This document shows positions 51,242 through 59,650 of a stretch of 64,000 nucleotides of DNA, in pieces. The DNA comes from Neisseria sicca (GTDB lineage Bacteria; Pseudomonadota; Gammaproteobacteria; Burkholderiales; Neisseriaceae). Under the pieces are notes generated by a model, which was given only the letters and a program-made list of their open reading frames with translations, was not told the DNA's origin and did no database searches. The stretch spans positions 1,364,001 to 1,428,000 of the forward strand of contig NZ_CP072524.1 of NCBI RefSeq assembly GCF_017753665.1, written 5' to 3'. Position 1 is the first letter of the stretch; each line of letters opens with the position of its first letter. Both the position numbers and the translations under genes were made by a program.

Positions 51242-51868
51242 TCAGCGCGTACCGAAAATCTTATCGCCCGCATCGCCCAAGCCTGGGATGATGTAGCCGT
51301 TTTCGTTCAGATGACTGTCGAGGGCGGCGGTGTAGATGGTGACGTCGGGATGCGCTTCATTGACGGCTTTGACGCCTTCGGGCGCGGCAACGAGTACCAA
51401 CGCTTTGATATTTTTGCAGCCTTTCGCCTTCAGCAAATCAATAGTGGCAACCATAGAGCCGCCGGTCGCGAGCATGGGATCGATAATCAGCGCGGGACGC
51501 TCGTCCATGCTGTCCACAAATTTTTCAAAATAGGAAACGGGTTTGAGCGTTTCTTCGTCGCGCTGCAATCCGACCACGCTGATTTTGGCAGTCGGAATCA
51601 GGTCGAGTACGCCGTCGAGCATGCCCAAACCGGCACGCAAAATCGGCACGACAGTCAAGGTTTTGCCCTTGATGCGGTCGCCTTCAATTTGACCGCACCA
51701 GCCGTCGATAATGTATTTTTCAATTTCAAAATCACGGCTGGCTTCGTAAGCCATCAGGCGCGCCAGCTCGGTAGTGAGGGTACGGAATTTGTAAGTGCTG
51801 CAATCGGCCTCGCGCATGAGCGTGAGTTTGTGGCGGACAAGGGGGTGATTGATAACGGTTACGTTCAT
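51242..51868 (-). CDS. upp: Uracil phosphoribosyltransferase
   Basis: Upp makes UMP from uracil and PRPP. The 208-residue protein opens MNVTVINHPLVRHKLTLMR, with VPILRAGLGMLDG, the PRPP loop LIIDPMLATGGSM (Asp-Pro-Met variation typical of Upp), and GLGDAGDKIFGT at the end. It is transcribed with grxD upstream, separated by a DUS hairpin. Confidence 0.96.
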   Translation of the reverse strand: MNVTVINHPLVRHKLTLMREADCSTYKFRTLTTELARLMAYEASRDFEIEKYIIDGWCGQIEGDRIKGKTLTVVPILRAGLGMLDGVLDLIPTAKISVVGLQRDEETLKPVSYFEKFVDSMDERPALIIDPMLATGGSMVATIDLLKAKGCKNIKALVLVAAPEGVKAVNEAHPDVTIYTAALDSHLNENGYIIPGLGDAGDKIFGTR

Positions 51869-51947
51869 TTTGCAGGCCTCGGATTGTTTTTGAATGGGCG
51901 TGATTATACTTTTTTTTGAATACTCGGAAAAGCAGGCAGAACACGGA

Positions 51948-51983
51948 AAAAGGTCGTCTGAAAAAGTTTTCAGACGACCTTTT
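51948..51983 (-). terminator. DUS inverted pair between grxD and upp
   Basis: AAAAGGTCGTCTGAAAA and TTTTCAGACGACCTTTT form a 17-bp stem 12 nt past grxD. Confidence 0.78.
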
Positions 51984-51994
51984 GCTATATTTCA

Positions 51995-52306
51995 TCAGGC
52001 TTTCAGCAAATCTTGCAATTCGCCGGCTTCGTACATTTCCATCAAAATATCAGAACCGCCGACAAACTCGCCGTTGACGTAAAGTTGTGGGATGGTCGGC
52101 CAATCACTGTATTCTTTAATACCTTGGCGGACGGCATCGTTTTCCAAAACATTAACGGTTACATAATCAGTACAACCTGCGGCATTAAGAATTTGAACGG
52201 CGCGGGATGAGAAACCGCATTGCGGGAACTGCTTCGTGCCTTTCATAAACAAAACAACGCGGTGGGTGGTAACAACTTCTTTAATTTGGTCATGAATAGA
52301 GGTCAT
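51995..52306 (-). CDS. grxD: Monothiol glutaredoxin (Grx4 type)
   Basis: This 103-residue protein has the monothiol active site CGFS (Cys30 in FPQCGFSSRAV), KGTKQFPQ and WPTIPQLYVNGEFVGGSDI. Such proteins bind and pass on [2Fe-2S] clusters, often with BolA, and contribute to iron sensing. It starts at MTSIHDQI. The next gene on the right, rpsU, is divergent. Confidence 0.95.
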   Translation of the reverse strand: MTSIHDQIKEVVTTHRVVLFMKGTKQFPQCGFSSRAVQILNAAGCTDYVTVNVLENDAVRQGIKEYSDWPTIPQLYVNGEFVGGSDILMEMYEAGELQDLLKA

Positions 52307-52667
52307 GGTGTGGTATTCCTTACTGACATAATCGGTTAATCGGTAGTTGCGCCATTATACGCAAATTAATGCGACTGGTGTCGGATGTTTAAAAAAGGTT
52401 TCCGAAACCCCGATACTGTTTTTCAGACAATCCACCAGCTTGACAGAAACTACCTAATCAAAGATAATCCCGCAATTAATTTGCAGCCGCATCGACGGCA
52501 TACCCGGCGCCAAGCCGACTTGTTAGGAGGTGATGTTTACATCACGGCGCGTATCCCGCCGGTCGCAAGACACCCGAGATACAAACAACCACTTTTTTAC
52601 AAACCGCCCTTTTTACTTTTATCCCTTTCGGCGGTTTGAAACCAGAATTCAATTTAAAGGAAATAAA
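52307..52667. other. Divergent region between grxD and rpsU, including the rpsU leader
   Basis: It contains an SD-like AGGAGGTGA (52525-52533) followed by ATG that is in frame with rpsU for 45 codons, and a palindrome GTGATGTTTACATCAC (52530-52545). A single partial DUS lies near 52420. No independent gene is supported. Confidence 0.5.
52530..52545. promoter_or_regulatory. 16-bp palindrome in the rpsU leader
   Basis: GTGATGT and ACATCAC flank TT. It directly joins a near-perfect anti-16S sequence AGGAGGTGA. It could be an operator or a leader hairpin that hides the Shine-Dalgarno. Confidence 0.4.
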
Positions 52668-52880
52668 ATGCCTGCAATCCGCGTTAAAGAGAACGAACCT
52701 TTCGAAGTAGCCATGCGCCGTTTCAAACGTGCCGTAGAAAAAACCGGTCTGTTGACCGAGCTGCGCGCCCGTGAAGCTTACGAAAAACCAACTACCGAGC
52801 GCAAACGCAAAAAAGCCGCAGCCGTAAAACGCCTGCAAAAACGCCTGCGCAGCCAACAACTGCCTCCTAAAATGTACTAA
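52668..52880 (+). CDS. rpsU: 30S ribosomal protein S21
   Basis: S21 sits next to the anti-Shine-Dalgarno end of 16S rRNA and helps initiation. The 70-residue basic protein starts MPAIRVKENEPFEVAMRRF and ends RSQQLPPKMY, typical length. The start follows AAAGGAAA. The in-frame codons upstream are almost certainly non-coding, since S21 is rarely longer. yqeY follows. Confidence 0.96.
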   Translation: MPAIRVKENEPFEVAMRRFKRAVEKTGLLTELRAREAYEKPTTERKRKKAAAVKRLQKRLRSQQLPPKMY

Positions 52881-53049
52881 ACATCAATTGCAGGTCTGCC
52901 CTGTGATGCCGAAACACACCGCAAGGCTTTTCCTGCGGTGTGTTTTGTTTTTCAGACGACTTCCAAGACAAGGGGTCGTCTGAAAAATAGAGAATCCACT
53001 AAGGCAGTATGTGCAATACCATCTTCCATCTTTTCCTGAAAGTCATCCC

Positions 53050-53496
53050 ATGAGCCTGAAAGCACAATTAACCGAAGACATGAAAACCGCGATGCGTGCC
53101 AAAGATCAAACTACGTTAAGCACCATCCGCCTCATCAATGCCGCCATCAAGCAATTCGAAGTGGACGAGCGCACCGAAGCCGATGACGGCAAAGTGATCG
53201 CCATCATCACCAAAATGGTCAAACAGCGCAAAGACAGCGCCAACATCTACACCGAAGCAGGCCGTCAGGACTTGGCGGACAAAGAAAATGCCGAAATCGA
53301 AATCCTGCACCGCTACCTGCCGCAAATGATGTCTGCCGAAGAAATCCGCACTGCTGTGGAAACCGTAATCGCCATGACCGGGGCTTCCGGTATGGCCGAC
53401 ATGGGTAAAGCCATGGGCGTATTGAAAACCCAGTTGGCAGGCAAAGCCGATATGGGCGAAGTCAACAAAATCCTCAAAGCTGCGCTGACTTCATAA
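53050..53496 (+). CDS. yqeY: GatB/YqeY domain-containing protein
   Basis: YqeY-type proteins share the C-terminal tRNA-binding domain of GatB and are thought to act near tRNA-dependent amidation, though the precise role is not settled. The 148-residue protein has MSLKAQLTEDMKTAMRAKDQTTLSTIR and EILHRYLPQMMS. It follows rpsU, a pairing found in many bacteria. The primase and rpoD genes that often follow are not here. Confidence 0.92.
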   Translation: MSLKAQLTEDMKTAMRAKDQTTLSTIRLINAAIKQFEVDERTEADDGKVIAIITKMVKQRKDSANIYTEAGRQDLADKENAEIEILHRYLPQMMSAEEIRTAVETVIAMTGASGMADMGKAMGVLKTQLAGKADMGEVNKILKAALTS

Positions 53497-53537
53497 TTGA
53501 ATGAAGTCTGACCACCTTGGGTGGATTCAAGAAAAAC

Positions 53538-53585
53538 AAAAAGGTCGTCTGAAACCGATATTTCGGGTTTCAGACGACCTTTTTC
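53538..53585. terminator. DUS inverted pair between yqeY and rpoH
   Basis: AAAAAGGTCGTCTGAAACC and GGTTTCAGACGACCTTTTT pair between convergent genes and can stop both. Confidence 0.82.
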
Positions 53586-53608
53586 CTTCTACTGAACTGT
53601 TTTGTTTT

Positions 53609-54472
53609 TTAAATCGCTTCAGCTTCTTCTGCGAGGAAACCGCGCAGTTTTTGCATGGCTTTGGCTTCTATTTGGCGGATGCGCTCGGCAGATACGCCGT
53701 ATTCGGCTGCCAATTCGTGCAGGGTCAATCCGCCATCGTCTTGCAGCCAGCGGCTTTCTACGATGCGGCGGCTGCGGTCGTCCAGTTGCGCCAATGCGTT
53801 TTGCAGACCTTCGGTTTGCAGGGCGTAGTGGGCTTGCTTGGACAGTTGGCGGCTGGGTTCGGCATCGTGGTCGGCAAGCCAGTCGATGGGGGCGAAGCTG
53901 TCTTCGTCATCGTTGTTGTCCGCCATGATGGCAATGTCGTGTCCGGTCATGCGTTGTTCCATTTCCATGACTTCAGACAATTTGACGCCCAAATCGTCGG
54001 CGATGTCTTGCGCTTCTTTCGGAGACAAGGCATTCAGGTTTTTACGCATGCTGCGCAGATTGAAGAACAGTTTGCGTTGCGGCTTGGTGGTCGCTACGCG
54101 TACCAGTCGCCAGTTGCGTAGGATAAATTCGTGGATTTCGGCCTTAATCCAGTGTACGGCGAATGAAAACAGGCGCGCGCCACGACTCGGCTCGTAGCGT
54201 TTGACCGCTTTCATCAGTCCGATGTTGCCTTCTTGAATAAGGTCGGCTTGGTTCAGACCATAGCCGTCGTAGCCTCGTGCGATGGATACGACGACGCGCA
54301 AATGGGAAAGAATGAGTTGTTTGGCGGCGTTAAGGTCGCCTTTTTGTTGACGCTCCGCGAGTTGGCTTTCTTCTTCGGGCGTCAGCATGGGAATGCTGTT
54401 AACAGTGTGAATGTATTGCTCAAGGCTGCCGTTGCCGCTGTGAATGACGGGTAATGCAAAGGCGTTGTTCAT
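53609..54472 (-). CDS. rpoH: RNA polymerase sigma-32 factor
   Basis: RpoH directs heat-shock gene transcription. The 287-residue protein has region 2 (HLRVVVSIARGYDGYGL, DLIQEGNIGLMKAVKRYEPSRGARLFSFAVHWIKAEI) and region 4 (LTLHELAAEYGVSAERIRQIEAKAM). The sigma-32-specific box QRKLFFNLRSMRK is present. It starts at MNNAFALP with AAAGGAAA upstream. Its leader could form the thermosensing structure known in E. coli, but I cannot show this. Confidence 0.96.
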   Translation of the reverse strand: MNNAFALPVIHSGNGSLEQYIHTVNSIPMLTPEEESQLAERQQKGDLNAAKQLILSHLRVVVSIARGYDGYGLNQADLIQEGNIGLMKAVKRYEPSRGARLFSFAVHWIKAEIHEFILRNWRLVRVATTKPQRKLFFNLRSMRKNLNALSPKEAQDIADDLGVKLSEVMEMEQRMTGHDIAIMADNNDDEDSFAPIDWLADHDAEPSRQLSKQAHYALQTEGLQNALAQLDDRSRRIVESRWLQDDGGLTLHELAAEYGVSAERIRQIEAKAMQKLRGFLAEEAEAI

Positions 54473-54710
54473 AAGAAGTGCTTTCCTTTATATGATGCAG
54501 AGACTGTTGTTTACTTGTTGTTTGCCGTGCAGTATATCACTGCCTGTTACCCTATCGTATGTTGTCAAATGCCTTTTTCTGTAAAAGACTGTTTGATAGG
54601 TGAATTTTTATCTTTTATAAAATTCGATTGATTTTGAAAATTTGACTGGTTTACTGGGAATAAGTTCAGTATATTACAAACATTCTTGTATGTGAATATT
54701 AAAGTTCAAG
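54473..54710. other. Upstream region of rpoH
   Basis: This AT-rich stretch lies between rpoH and the end of lnt. It must hold the rpoH promoter, but I cannot place it with confidence. No gene is visible. Confidence 0.5.
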
Positions 54711-54740
54711 AAAAACGGCCTTATAAAAAGACCGCTTTTT
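54711..54740 (-). terminator. Rho-independent-like terminator after lnt
   Basis: On the minus strand CGGTCTT and AAGGCCG (one G-T pair) form a stem with a T-rich tail, 6 nt past lnt. It is not a DUS pair. Confidence 0.55.
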
Positions 54741-54745
54741 CAAAC

Positions 54746-56287
54746 TCAATCTGCTTTTTTCCTGATTAAAAACAGTGCGATGGCAATAATTGACAATACC
54801 CCGATCAGCCACAGCGAACCGCCTGCCTTCATATAAGGGGTTTCGCCGACATAGCCTTTGACATGCCCTTCCAAGACGGCATCGGTATTGGGTTCGCTCT
54901 CGGCGATGATGCTGCCTTTGGGAGAAATAATGGCGGTTGCGCCGGTATTGGTGGCACGGACCATATAGCGTCCAAGCTCCATCGCGCGGGCTTGGGATTG
55001 CTGGAGCTGTTGATACATCGCGTTAGAATCGCCGTACCACGCCATATTGCTGACGTTGGCAAGCAGTGTGGCGTTTTTGGCGGTGGCGATGAGTTCGTCG
55101 CCAAAGCCGTCTTCATAGCAGATATTGAAGGCGACTTTTTGACCTTTCATGGTTAAGGGAGCCTGCCCCGCTCCGCCGCGACGGAAGTCGGCAAGCGGCA
55201 TATTCATCAGCTTATACAGCGGTTCGGTCAAAAAAGGCAGCGGTTTGTATTCACCAAAGGGAACCAAATGATTCTTGGCGTAATACGGGAGATCGTCTGA
55301 AACATCATCGTAGTCGCTCAAATTGATTACGGCATTTTCATAGCCGCTGCCGTCGGCAGTGTATTGACCGATACCGACAGCCAACGCGCTGCCGTTCGTG
55401 CGCGCCTGTTCGGCAAACTGGGTCAGGATGTTTTCCGGCAAATCCTGACGCATCACGGGCAATGCGGTTTCGGGCAGGATAACGATGTCGGCGGATGTTT
55501 TGCTGATTTGACCGTAGTATTTCTGAATGGTAGGGACGACTTGTTCTTCTTCCCATTTCAGGCTCTGCTCGATATTGCCCTGCACGAGCGCGACAGTACT
55601 GGTGCTGCCGTCGGGTTTGGTAAAGTCGGTTTGTTGGGCGATAAAGCCGACAGTGCAAAGCATGACAATCATACACATTGGCAGCAGGCGCTGTTTCAGA
55701 CGACCCGTATTGTCAATCAGCAACACCAGCCATGCGCTGACAAATGCCGTCGCAAGCGTAACCAGATGAATACCGCCCAAAGGTGCAAAACCGGCAAGCG
55801 GGCTTTCTTTGACGATTTGCGAATAGCCGATCGCACCCCAGCCGAAGCCGGTCAATAATCGTTCGCGGGCAAATTCCGCCAGCGTCCACAAAATCGGCAA
55901 CACGATGCCAACCTTAACCCAGCGCGGCAGATGAAATTTCTTCCACAGCCAAAAACAGGCGGCAGGATACAGTGCAAGAAACGCAGGCAGCAGGAAAGTC
56001 AGCGGAATTGCGTATAAATTAGGCAAACCGGAGACATCGTGCAGCGCGGTATGTACCCAGTAAAACTGCGTCGTATAAGCAATCAGCCCAAACAGATAGG
56101 CGGTGGAAACAGCAAAGCGCGGACGCAGTTCAATCAGTCGGATCAATGCGCCAAACAGCAAGGGCATCAACCAAAAATGGTAATAAGGCGCGAAAGTCAA
56201 CGGCGTGGCGGCGGCAATCAGGATCACCAGTGGCCAGTACAGCACGGGATGCTGCCAATATTGTTCGAGTTTGCGGAAAATGTTCAT
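54746..56287 (-). CDS. lnt: Apolipoprotein N-acyltransferase
   Basis: Lnt adds the third acyl chain to lipoprotein N-termini, required for outer-membrane sorting. The 513-residue protein has six N-terminal membrane helices and a nitrilase-like domain with the catalytic Glu (LPETALP), Lys (YYAKNHLVPFGEY) and Cys (NICYEDGF). A C-terminal helix ends the protein. The start MNIFRKLEQ was chosen at 56287; an upstream Met is part of DUS-derived sequence. It is next to a DUF808 gene. Confidence 0.95.
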   Translation of the reverse strand: MNIFRKLEQYWQHPVLYWPLVILIAAATPLTFAPYYHFWLMPLLFGALIRLIELRPRFAVSTAYLFGLIAYTTQFYWVHTALHDVSGLPNLYAIPLTFLLPAFLALYPAACFWLWKKFHLPRWVKVGIVLPILWTLAEFARERLLTGFGWGAIGYSQIVKESPLAGFAPLGGIHLVTLATAFVSAWLVLLIDNTGRLKQRLLPMCMIVMLCTVGFIAQQTDFTKPDGSTSTVALVQGNIEQSLKWEEEQVVPTIQKYYGQISKTSADIVILPETALPVMRQDLPENILTQFAEQARTNGSALAVGIGQYTADGSGYENAVINLSDYDDVSDDLPYYAKNHLVPFGEYKPLPFLTEPLYKLMNMPLADFRRGGAGQAPLTMKGQKVAFNICYEDGFGDELIATAKNATLLANVSNMAWYGDSNAMYQQLQQSQARAMELGRYMVRATNTGATAIISPKGSIIAESEPNTDAVLEGHVKGYVGETPYMKAGGSLWLIGVLSIIAIALFLIRKKAD

Positions 56288-56306
56288 TGCAGAGAAAAGA
56301 AAATAA

Positions 56307-56357
56307 GAGGTCGTCTGAAAATACAGATTCAACAAAGTTAAACCATTTTCAGACGAT
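56307..56357 (-). repeat. DUS inverted pair between the DUF808 gene and lnt
   Basis: AGGTCGTCTGAAAAT and ATTTTCAGACGATGT form an imperfect stem with a loop of ~25 nt. It may weakly terminate the DUF808 transcript. Confidence 0.45.
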
Positions 56358-56368
56358 GTATCGGTTGT

Positions 56369-57235
56369 TTAGTGTTTTTGAAACAGCTTCATCAAAGGCA
56401 GTGCAACGGCGCAGGCGACGGCACCGGCAATCAGCCCGACGGCAAGGTTGGCGATATGCTCCATCAAGCCGCTGTCCCAATGTTGCGCGTGTAAGAAATC
56501 ATGCAAAAAGCCCAAGTTGTGCGCAATCAGACCGCCGCCGACAAGGAACATGGCAAGCGTACCCACCACGCTCAAACCGCGCATAAACCAAGGCATAAAG
56601 GCAATCAGACCCTGTCCGACCGTTTGGATGCCCGTACTTTTTTGACGCATCAGCAGCATACCGAAGTCGTCGAGTTTGACGATAATGCCGACCAAACCGT
56701 ATACAAAAGCGGTCATACCGATGCCGATTGCCGCCATCACCAGCGAACGGGTCATCAGGTCGTATTTTTCGACCACGCCCAAAGCAATAATAATGATTTC
56801 GGCAGACAGGATGAAATCCGTACGAATCGCGCCTTTAATCTTGGTTTTTTCGTCCAACGTTTCGGCGGCGGCTTCCTCGTCGTCGTGCGCTTCGTGGCGG
56901 TGCAAAAACTTATGCAACAGCTTCTCCACACCCTCGAAACACAAATAAATCCCGCCTATCATTAATAAAGGCGTAATGAGCTTCGGCAAAAAGGCGGATA
57001 GCAACAAAGCCAGCGGCACCAAAATCAGCTTGTTCACCAAAGAACCTTTCGCTACCGCCCAAATAATCGGCAGCTCGCGTTCCGCCGACACGCCCGTAAC
57101 CTGATTTGCATTAAGCGCCAAATCATCGCCGACCACGCCCGCCGTTTTCTTGGCGGCCATTTTGGTCATCAGGGCAACATCGTCCAAGACAGCGGTAATA
57201 TCGTCCAAAAGGGTGAAAAGCGAGGCAAAGGCCAT
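56369..57235 (-). CDS. DUF808 family membrane protein (YedI-like)
   Basis: This 288-residue inner-membrane protein has several helices and the typical N-terminus ASLFTLLDDITAVLDDVALMTKMAAKKTAGVVGDDLALNA in outline. A histidine/acid cluster (HRHEAHDDEEAAAETLDEK) lies in a loop near residue 115. YedI-type proteins have no established function. It lies upstream of lnt in the same direction, but a DUS pair stands between them. Confidence 0.88.
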   Translation of the reverse strand: MAFASLFTLLDDITAVLDDVALMTKMAAKKTAGVVGDDLALNANQVTGVSAERELPIIWAVAKGSLVNKLILVPLALLLSAFLPKLITPLLMIGGIYLCFEGVEKLLHKFLHRHEAHDDEEAAAETLDEKTKIKGAIRTDFILSAEIIIIALGVVEKYDLMTRSLVMAAIGIGMTAFVYGLVGIIVKLDDFGMLLMRQKSTGIQTVGQGLIAFMPWFMRGLSVVGTLAMFLVGGGLIAHNLGFLHDFLHAQHWDSGLMEHIANLAVGLIAGAVACAVALPLMKLFQKH

Positions 57236-57578
57236 GATATATTTCCGAAAAAGGGTCAGATTGAAGAAGCCGGCTATTATAACCGAGAAAGTATGACACC
57301 GAAGGCTTTCAGACGACCTTTAATGGAAATTAACGGAATTTGGCGAGAAGGTTGAAGCATTTTGGAAGGCAACTGCCCGATATGGGCAACAATTCAAATC
57401 ATCACGGCTTCCATAACAGTAAAACAACCGCTCTGCCTTTTTCAGACGACCTTTCCATATAGAAAATAATCAGAAATGTCATGCAGTTTCGCCCGAAACA
57501 GACAGTCAATGCTATACTTGCCAACTTATTTCGATGAAAACCGGCTTGAAGCAGCCGTTACGGAAACGAGAAATCAAG
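57236..57578. other. Intergenic region between the DUF808 gene and trpA
   Basis: This gap separates divergent genes. It contains two single DUS elements (TTTCAGACGACCT, about 57308-57320 and 57440-57452) in the same direction, hence not a hairpin. The remainder lacks clear promoter motifs. Confidence 0.5.
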
Positions 57579-58364
57579 ATGAGCAGAATCCAGCAAACCT
57601 TTGCCGCGCTTGACGGCGCAAAAGCCCTGATTCCCTATATCACCGTAGGCGATCCCAATCTCGACACCACTCTTGCGCTGATGCACAGTTTGGTTGAAAA
57701 CGGCGCCGACATCCTCGAATTGGGCGTTCCTTTTTCCGACCCGATGGCGGACGGTCCGACCATCCAGCGCGCTGCCGAGCGTGCGTTGGCAAACAAAGTT
57801 TCCCTCAACGACGTATTGAATATCGTACGCCGCTTCCGCGAAACAAACGGCAACACACCCGTCGTCTTGATGGGTTATCTGAACCCGATTCACAAAATAG
57901 GTTATCAAGCATTTGCCCAAGCGGCGGCCGAAGCCGGCGTGGACGGCGTGCTGACTGTCGATTCTCCTGTTGAAACCATCACCCCGCTGCACGACGAACT
58001 CAAAGCGCGCGGCATCGATTGTATCTTCCTGATTGCCCCGACCACGACCGAAGAGCGCATTCAAACCATCGCCCGAGTTGCAGGCGGCTTTGTCTATTAC
58101 GTTTCGCTCAAAGGCGTTACCGGCGCGGCAAGTTTGGATACCGAGGAAGTTTCGCGTAAAATAGAGCTTTTGCGCAAGTATATCGACATCCCGATCGGCG
58201 TTGGCTTCGGCATCAGCAATGCCGAAAGCGCGCGCAAAATCGGTGCTGTTGCCGATGCTGTCATCGTCGGCAGCCGCATCGTCAAAGAAATTGAAAATAA
58301 CGCAGGCCGCGAAGCAGAAGCCGTCGGCGCGTTGGCGAAAGAATTAAAAGACGCAATCCGTTAA
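57579..58364 (+). CDS. trpA: Tryptophan synthase alpha subunit
   Basis: TrpA cleaves indole-3-glycerol phosphate and channels indole to TrpB. The 261-residue TIM barrel has catalytic Glu47 (LELGVPFSDP) and Asp58 (MADGP), GVDGVLTVD, and the phosphate site GFGISNAE and VGSRIV. The start is ATG 57579 (MSRIQQTF). trpB is not adjacent, as in other Neisseria where trp genes are scattered. accD follows after one DUS. Confidence 0.96.
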   Translation: MSRIQQTFAALDGAKALIPYITVGDPNLDTTLALMHSLVENGADILELGVPFSDPMADGPTIQRAAERALANKVSLNDVLNIVRRFRETNGNTPVVLMGYLNPIHKIGYQAFAQAAAEAGVDGVLTVDSPVETITPLHDELKARGIDCIFLIAPTTTEERIQTIARVAGGFVYYVSLKGVTGAASLDTEEVSRKIELLRKYIDIPIGVGFGISNAESARKIGAVADAVIVGSRIVKEIENNAGREAEAVGALAKELKDAIR

Positions 58365-58423
58365 GGCCTTTTCCGAAAACACACGCAAAGGTCGTCTGAA
58401 TCCCGAATTCCAAGGAGTCATCC

Positions 58424-59299
58424 ATGAGTTGGTTAGACAAAATCCTACCGCCCAAAATCAAAAACCGCAGCAAAGACGAAGGCTCGTCCAACGTTCCCGA
58501 AGGTCTGTGGCACAAATGCCCGTCCTGTTCGGCAACCATCTACTCGACCGAGCTTCAGCAAAACGACCGAGTTTGCCCAAAATGTAACCACCACAACCCA
58601 CTTTCCGCACGCGAACGCCTCAATTTGCTTCTGGACGAAGAGGGCCGCGAAGAAATCGCCGCCAACATCAAACCGACCGACCCGCTGAAATTTAAAGACA
58701 GCAAAAAATACCCCGAACGCCTGACCGCCGCGCGTAAATCCACCGGCGAAGATGACGCGATGGTCGTGATGAAAGGCTTTATGAACGGCTTGCCGGTCGT
58801 GATTGCCGCATTTGAATTCCGCTTTATCGGCGGCTCTATGGGGTCCGTTGTCGGCGAACGCTTCGTCCAAGGCGTGCGCCGTGCCGTAGCCGACAACTGC
58901 TCTTTCATCTGCGTTGCCGCATCGGGTGGTGCGCGTATGCAGGAAGGTGTCAACTCATTGATGCAGATGACCAAAACCAGCGCGGCATTGCATCTCCTGA
59001 CTGAAAAACACCTGCCGTTCATCTCCGTCCTGACCGACCCGACCATGGGCGGCGTATCCGCCAGCTTCGCCTTCCTCGGCGACGTTGTACTTGCCGAACC
59101 CAATGCCCTTATCGGTTTTGCCGGTCCGCGCGTTATCGAACAAACCGTCCGCGAAACCTTACCCGAAGGCTTCCAACGCGCAGAATTCCTGCTGGAAAAA
59201 GGCGCTATCGACCAAATCGTCGACCGCCGCAATATGAAACAGCGCATCAGCGACCTGATTACCCTGCTGCGCCGCGAAGACAAAGTCAACGCCGCTTAA
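58424..59299 (+). CDS. accD: Acetyl-CoA carboxylase carboxyltransferase subunit beta
   Basis: AccD with AccA transfers carbon dioxide from biotin to acetyl-CoA, making malonyl-CoA for fatty acids. The 291-residue protein has the zinc ribbon Cys32, Cys35, Cys51 and Cys54 (CPSC...CPKC), then the crotonase-like fold with CVAASGGARMQEG and SFAFLGDVVLAEPNALIGFAGPRVI. trpA-accD adjacency is common in Proteobacteria; folC, often next, is absent. Confidence 0.97.
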   Translation: MSWLDKILPPKIKNRSKDEGSSNVPEGLWHKCPSCSATIYSTELQQNDRVCPKCNHHNPLSARERLNLLLDEEGREEIAANIKPTDPLKFKDSKKYPERLTAARKSTGEDDAMVVMKGFMNGLPVVIAAFEFRFIGGSMGSVVGERFVQGVRRAVADNCSFICVAASGGARMQEGVNSLMQMTKTSAALHLLTEKHLPFISVLTDPTMGGVSASFAFLGDVVLAEPNALIGFAGPRVIEQTVRETLPEGFQRAEFLLEKGAIDQIVDRRNMKQRISDLITLLRREDKVNAA

Positions 59300-59321
59300 A
59301 TCGAGGAAGTTTGAGCCAAAC

Positions 59322-59365
59322 AAAGGTCGTCTGAAAACTGATTTTTCGGTTTTCAGACGACCTTT
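59322..59365 (+). terminator. DUS inverted pair after accD
   Basis: AAAGGTCGTCTGAAAAC and GTTTTCAGACGACCTTT form the stem 23 nt past accD. Confidence 0.78.
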
Positions 59366-59572
59366 ACGATTTGGACGGCTTCTATGAAATACACACATTA
59401 AATAAATACGCCTTAAACACATACGGCAATTCAAAATTCCATTATTTCCAAAATAAGCAAAAAACATATAATAACTTTGTTTTCTATTTCTATTTGCAAT
59501 TAAATCAGACCCATATCGATATACTCACAAAGTATTACTTACCACCAAAACCAGGTTTTAAGATTTGTAAAT

Positions 59573-59614
59573 TTGATATAAGTCAAACTATCGCGTTTTG
59601 TAGATTCATATAAT
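59573..59614 (+). promoter_or_regulatory. FNR-type class II promoter of nosR
   Basis: TTGATATAAGTCAA (59573-59586) matches the FNR consensus in 9 of 10 fixed bases. A perfect TATAAT lies at 59609-59614, and its centre is exactly 32 bp from the box centre. That puts the box at -41.5 from the expected start, the class II activation position. Confidence 0.75.
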
Positions 59615-59650
59615 ATTAATGTTTAGAGTATCGAATAATCGGGGATAGTC

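Larger units (their letters stand above)
59300..59650. other. AT-rich upstream region of nosR
   Basis: After the accD hairpin comes ~250 bp of markedly AT-rich sequence, ending in an FNR-type promoter (listed). A small open frame at 59371-59613 has no ribosome binding site and looks non-coding. Confidence 0.6.

Noticed and set aside
52530..52880. rpsU starting 46 codons upstream at the in-frame GTG/ATG
   Set aside because: S21 is nearly always about 70 residues. The SD at 52525-52530 is too close to that ATG, while the 52668 start has its own SD.
59371..59613. 80-codon open frame upstream of nosR
   Set aside because: Very AT-rich, no SD, overlaps the promoter elements.
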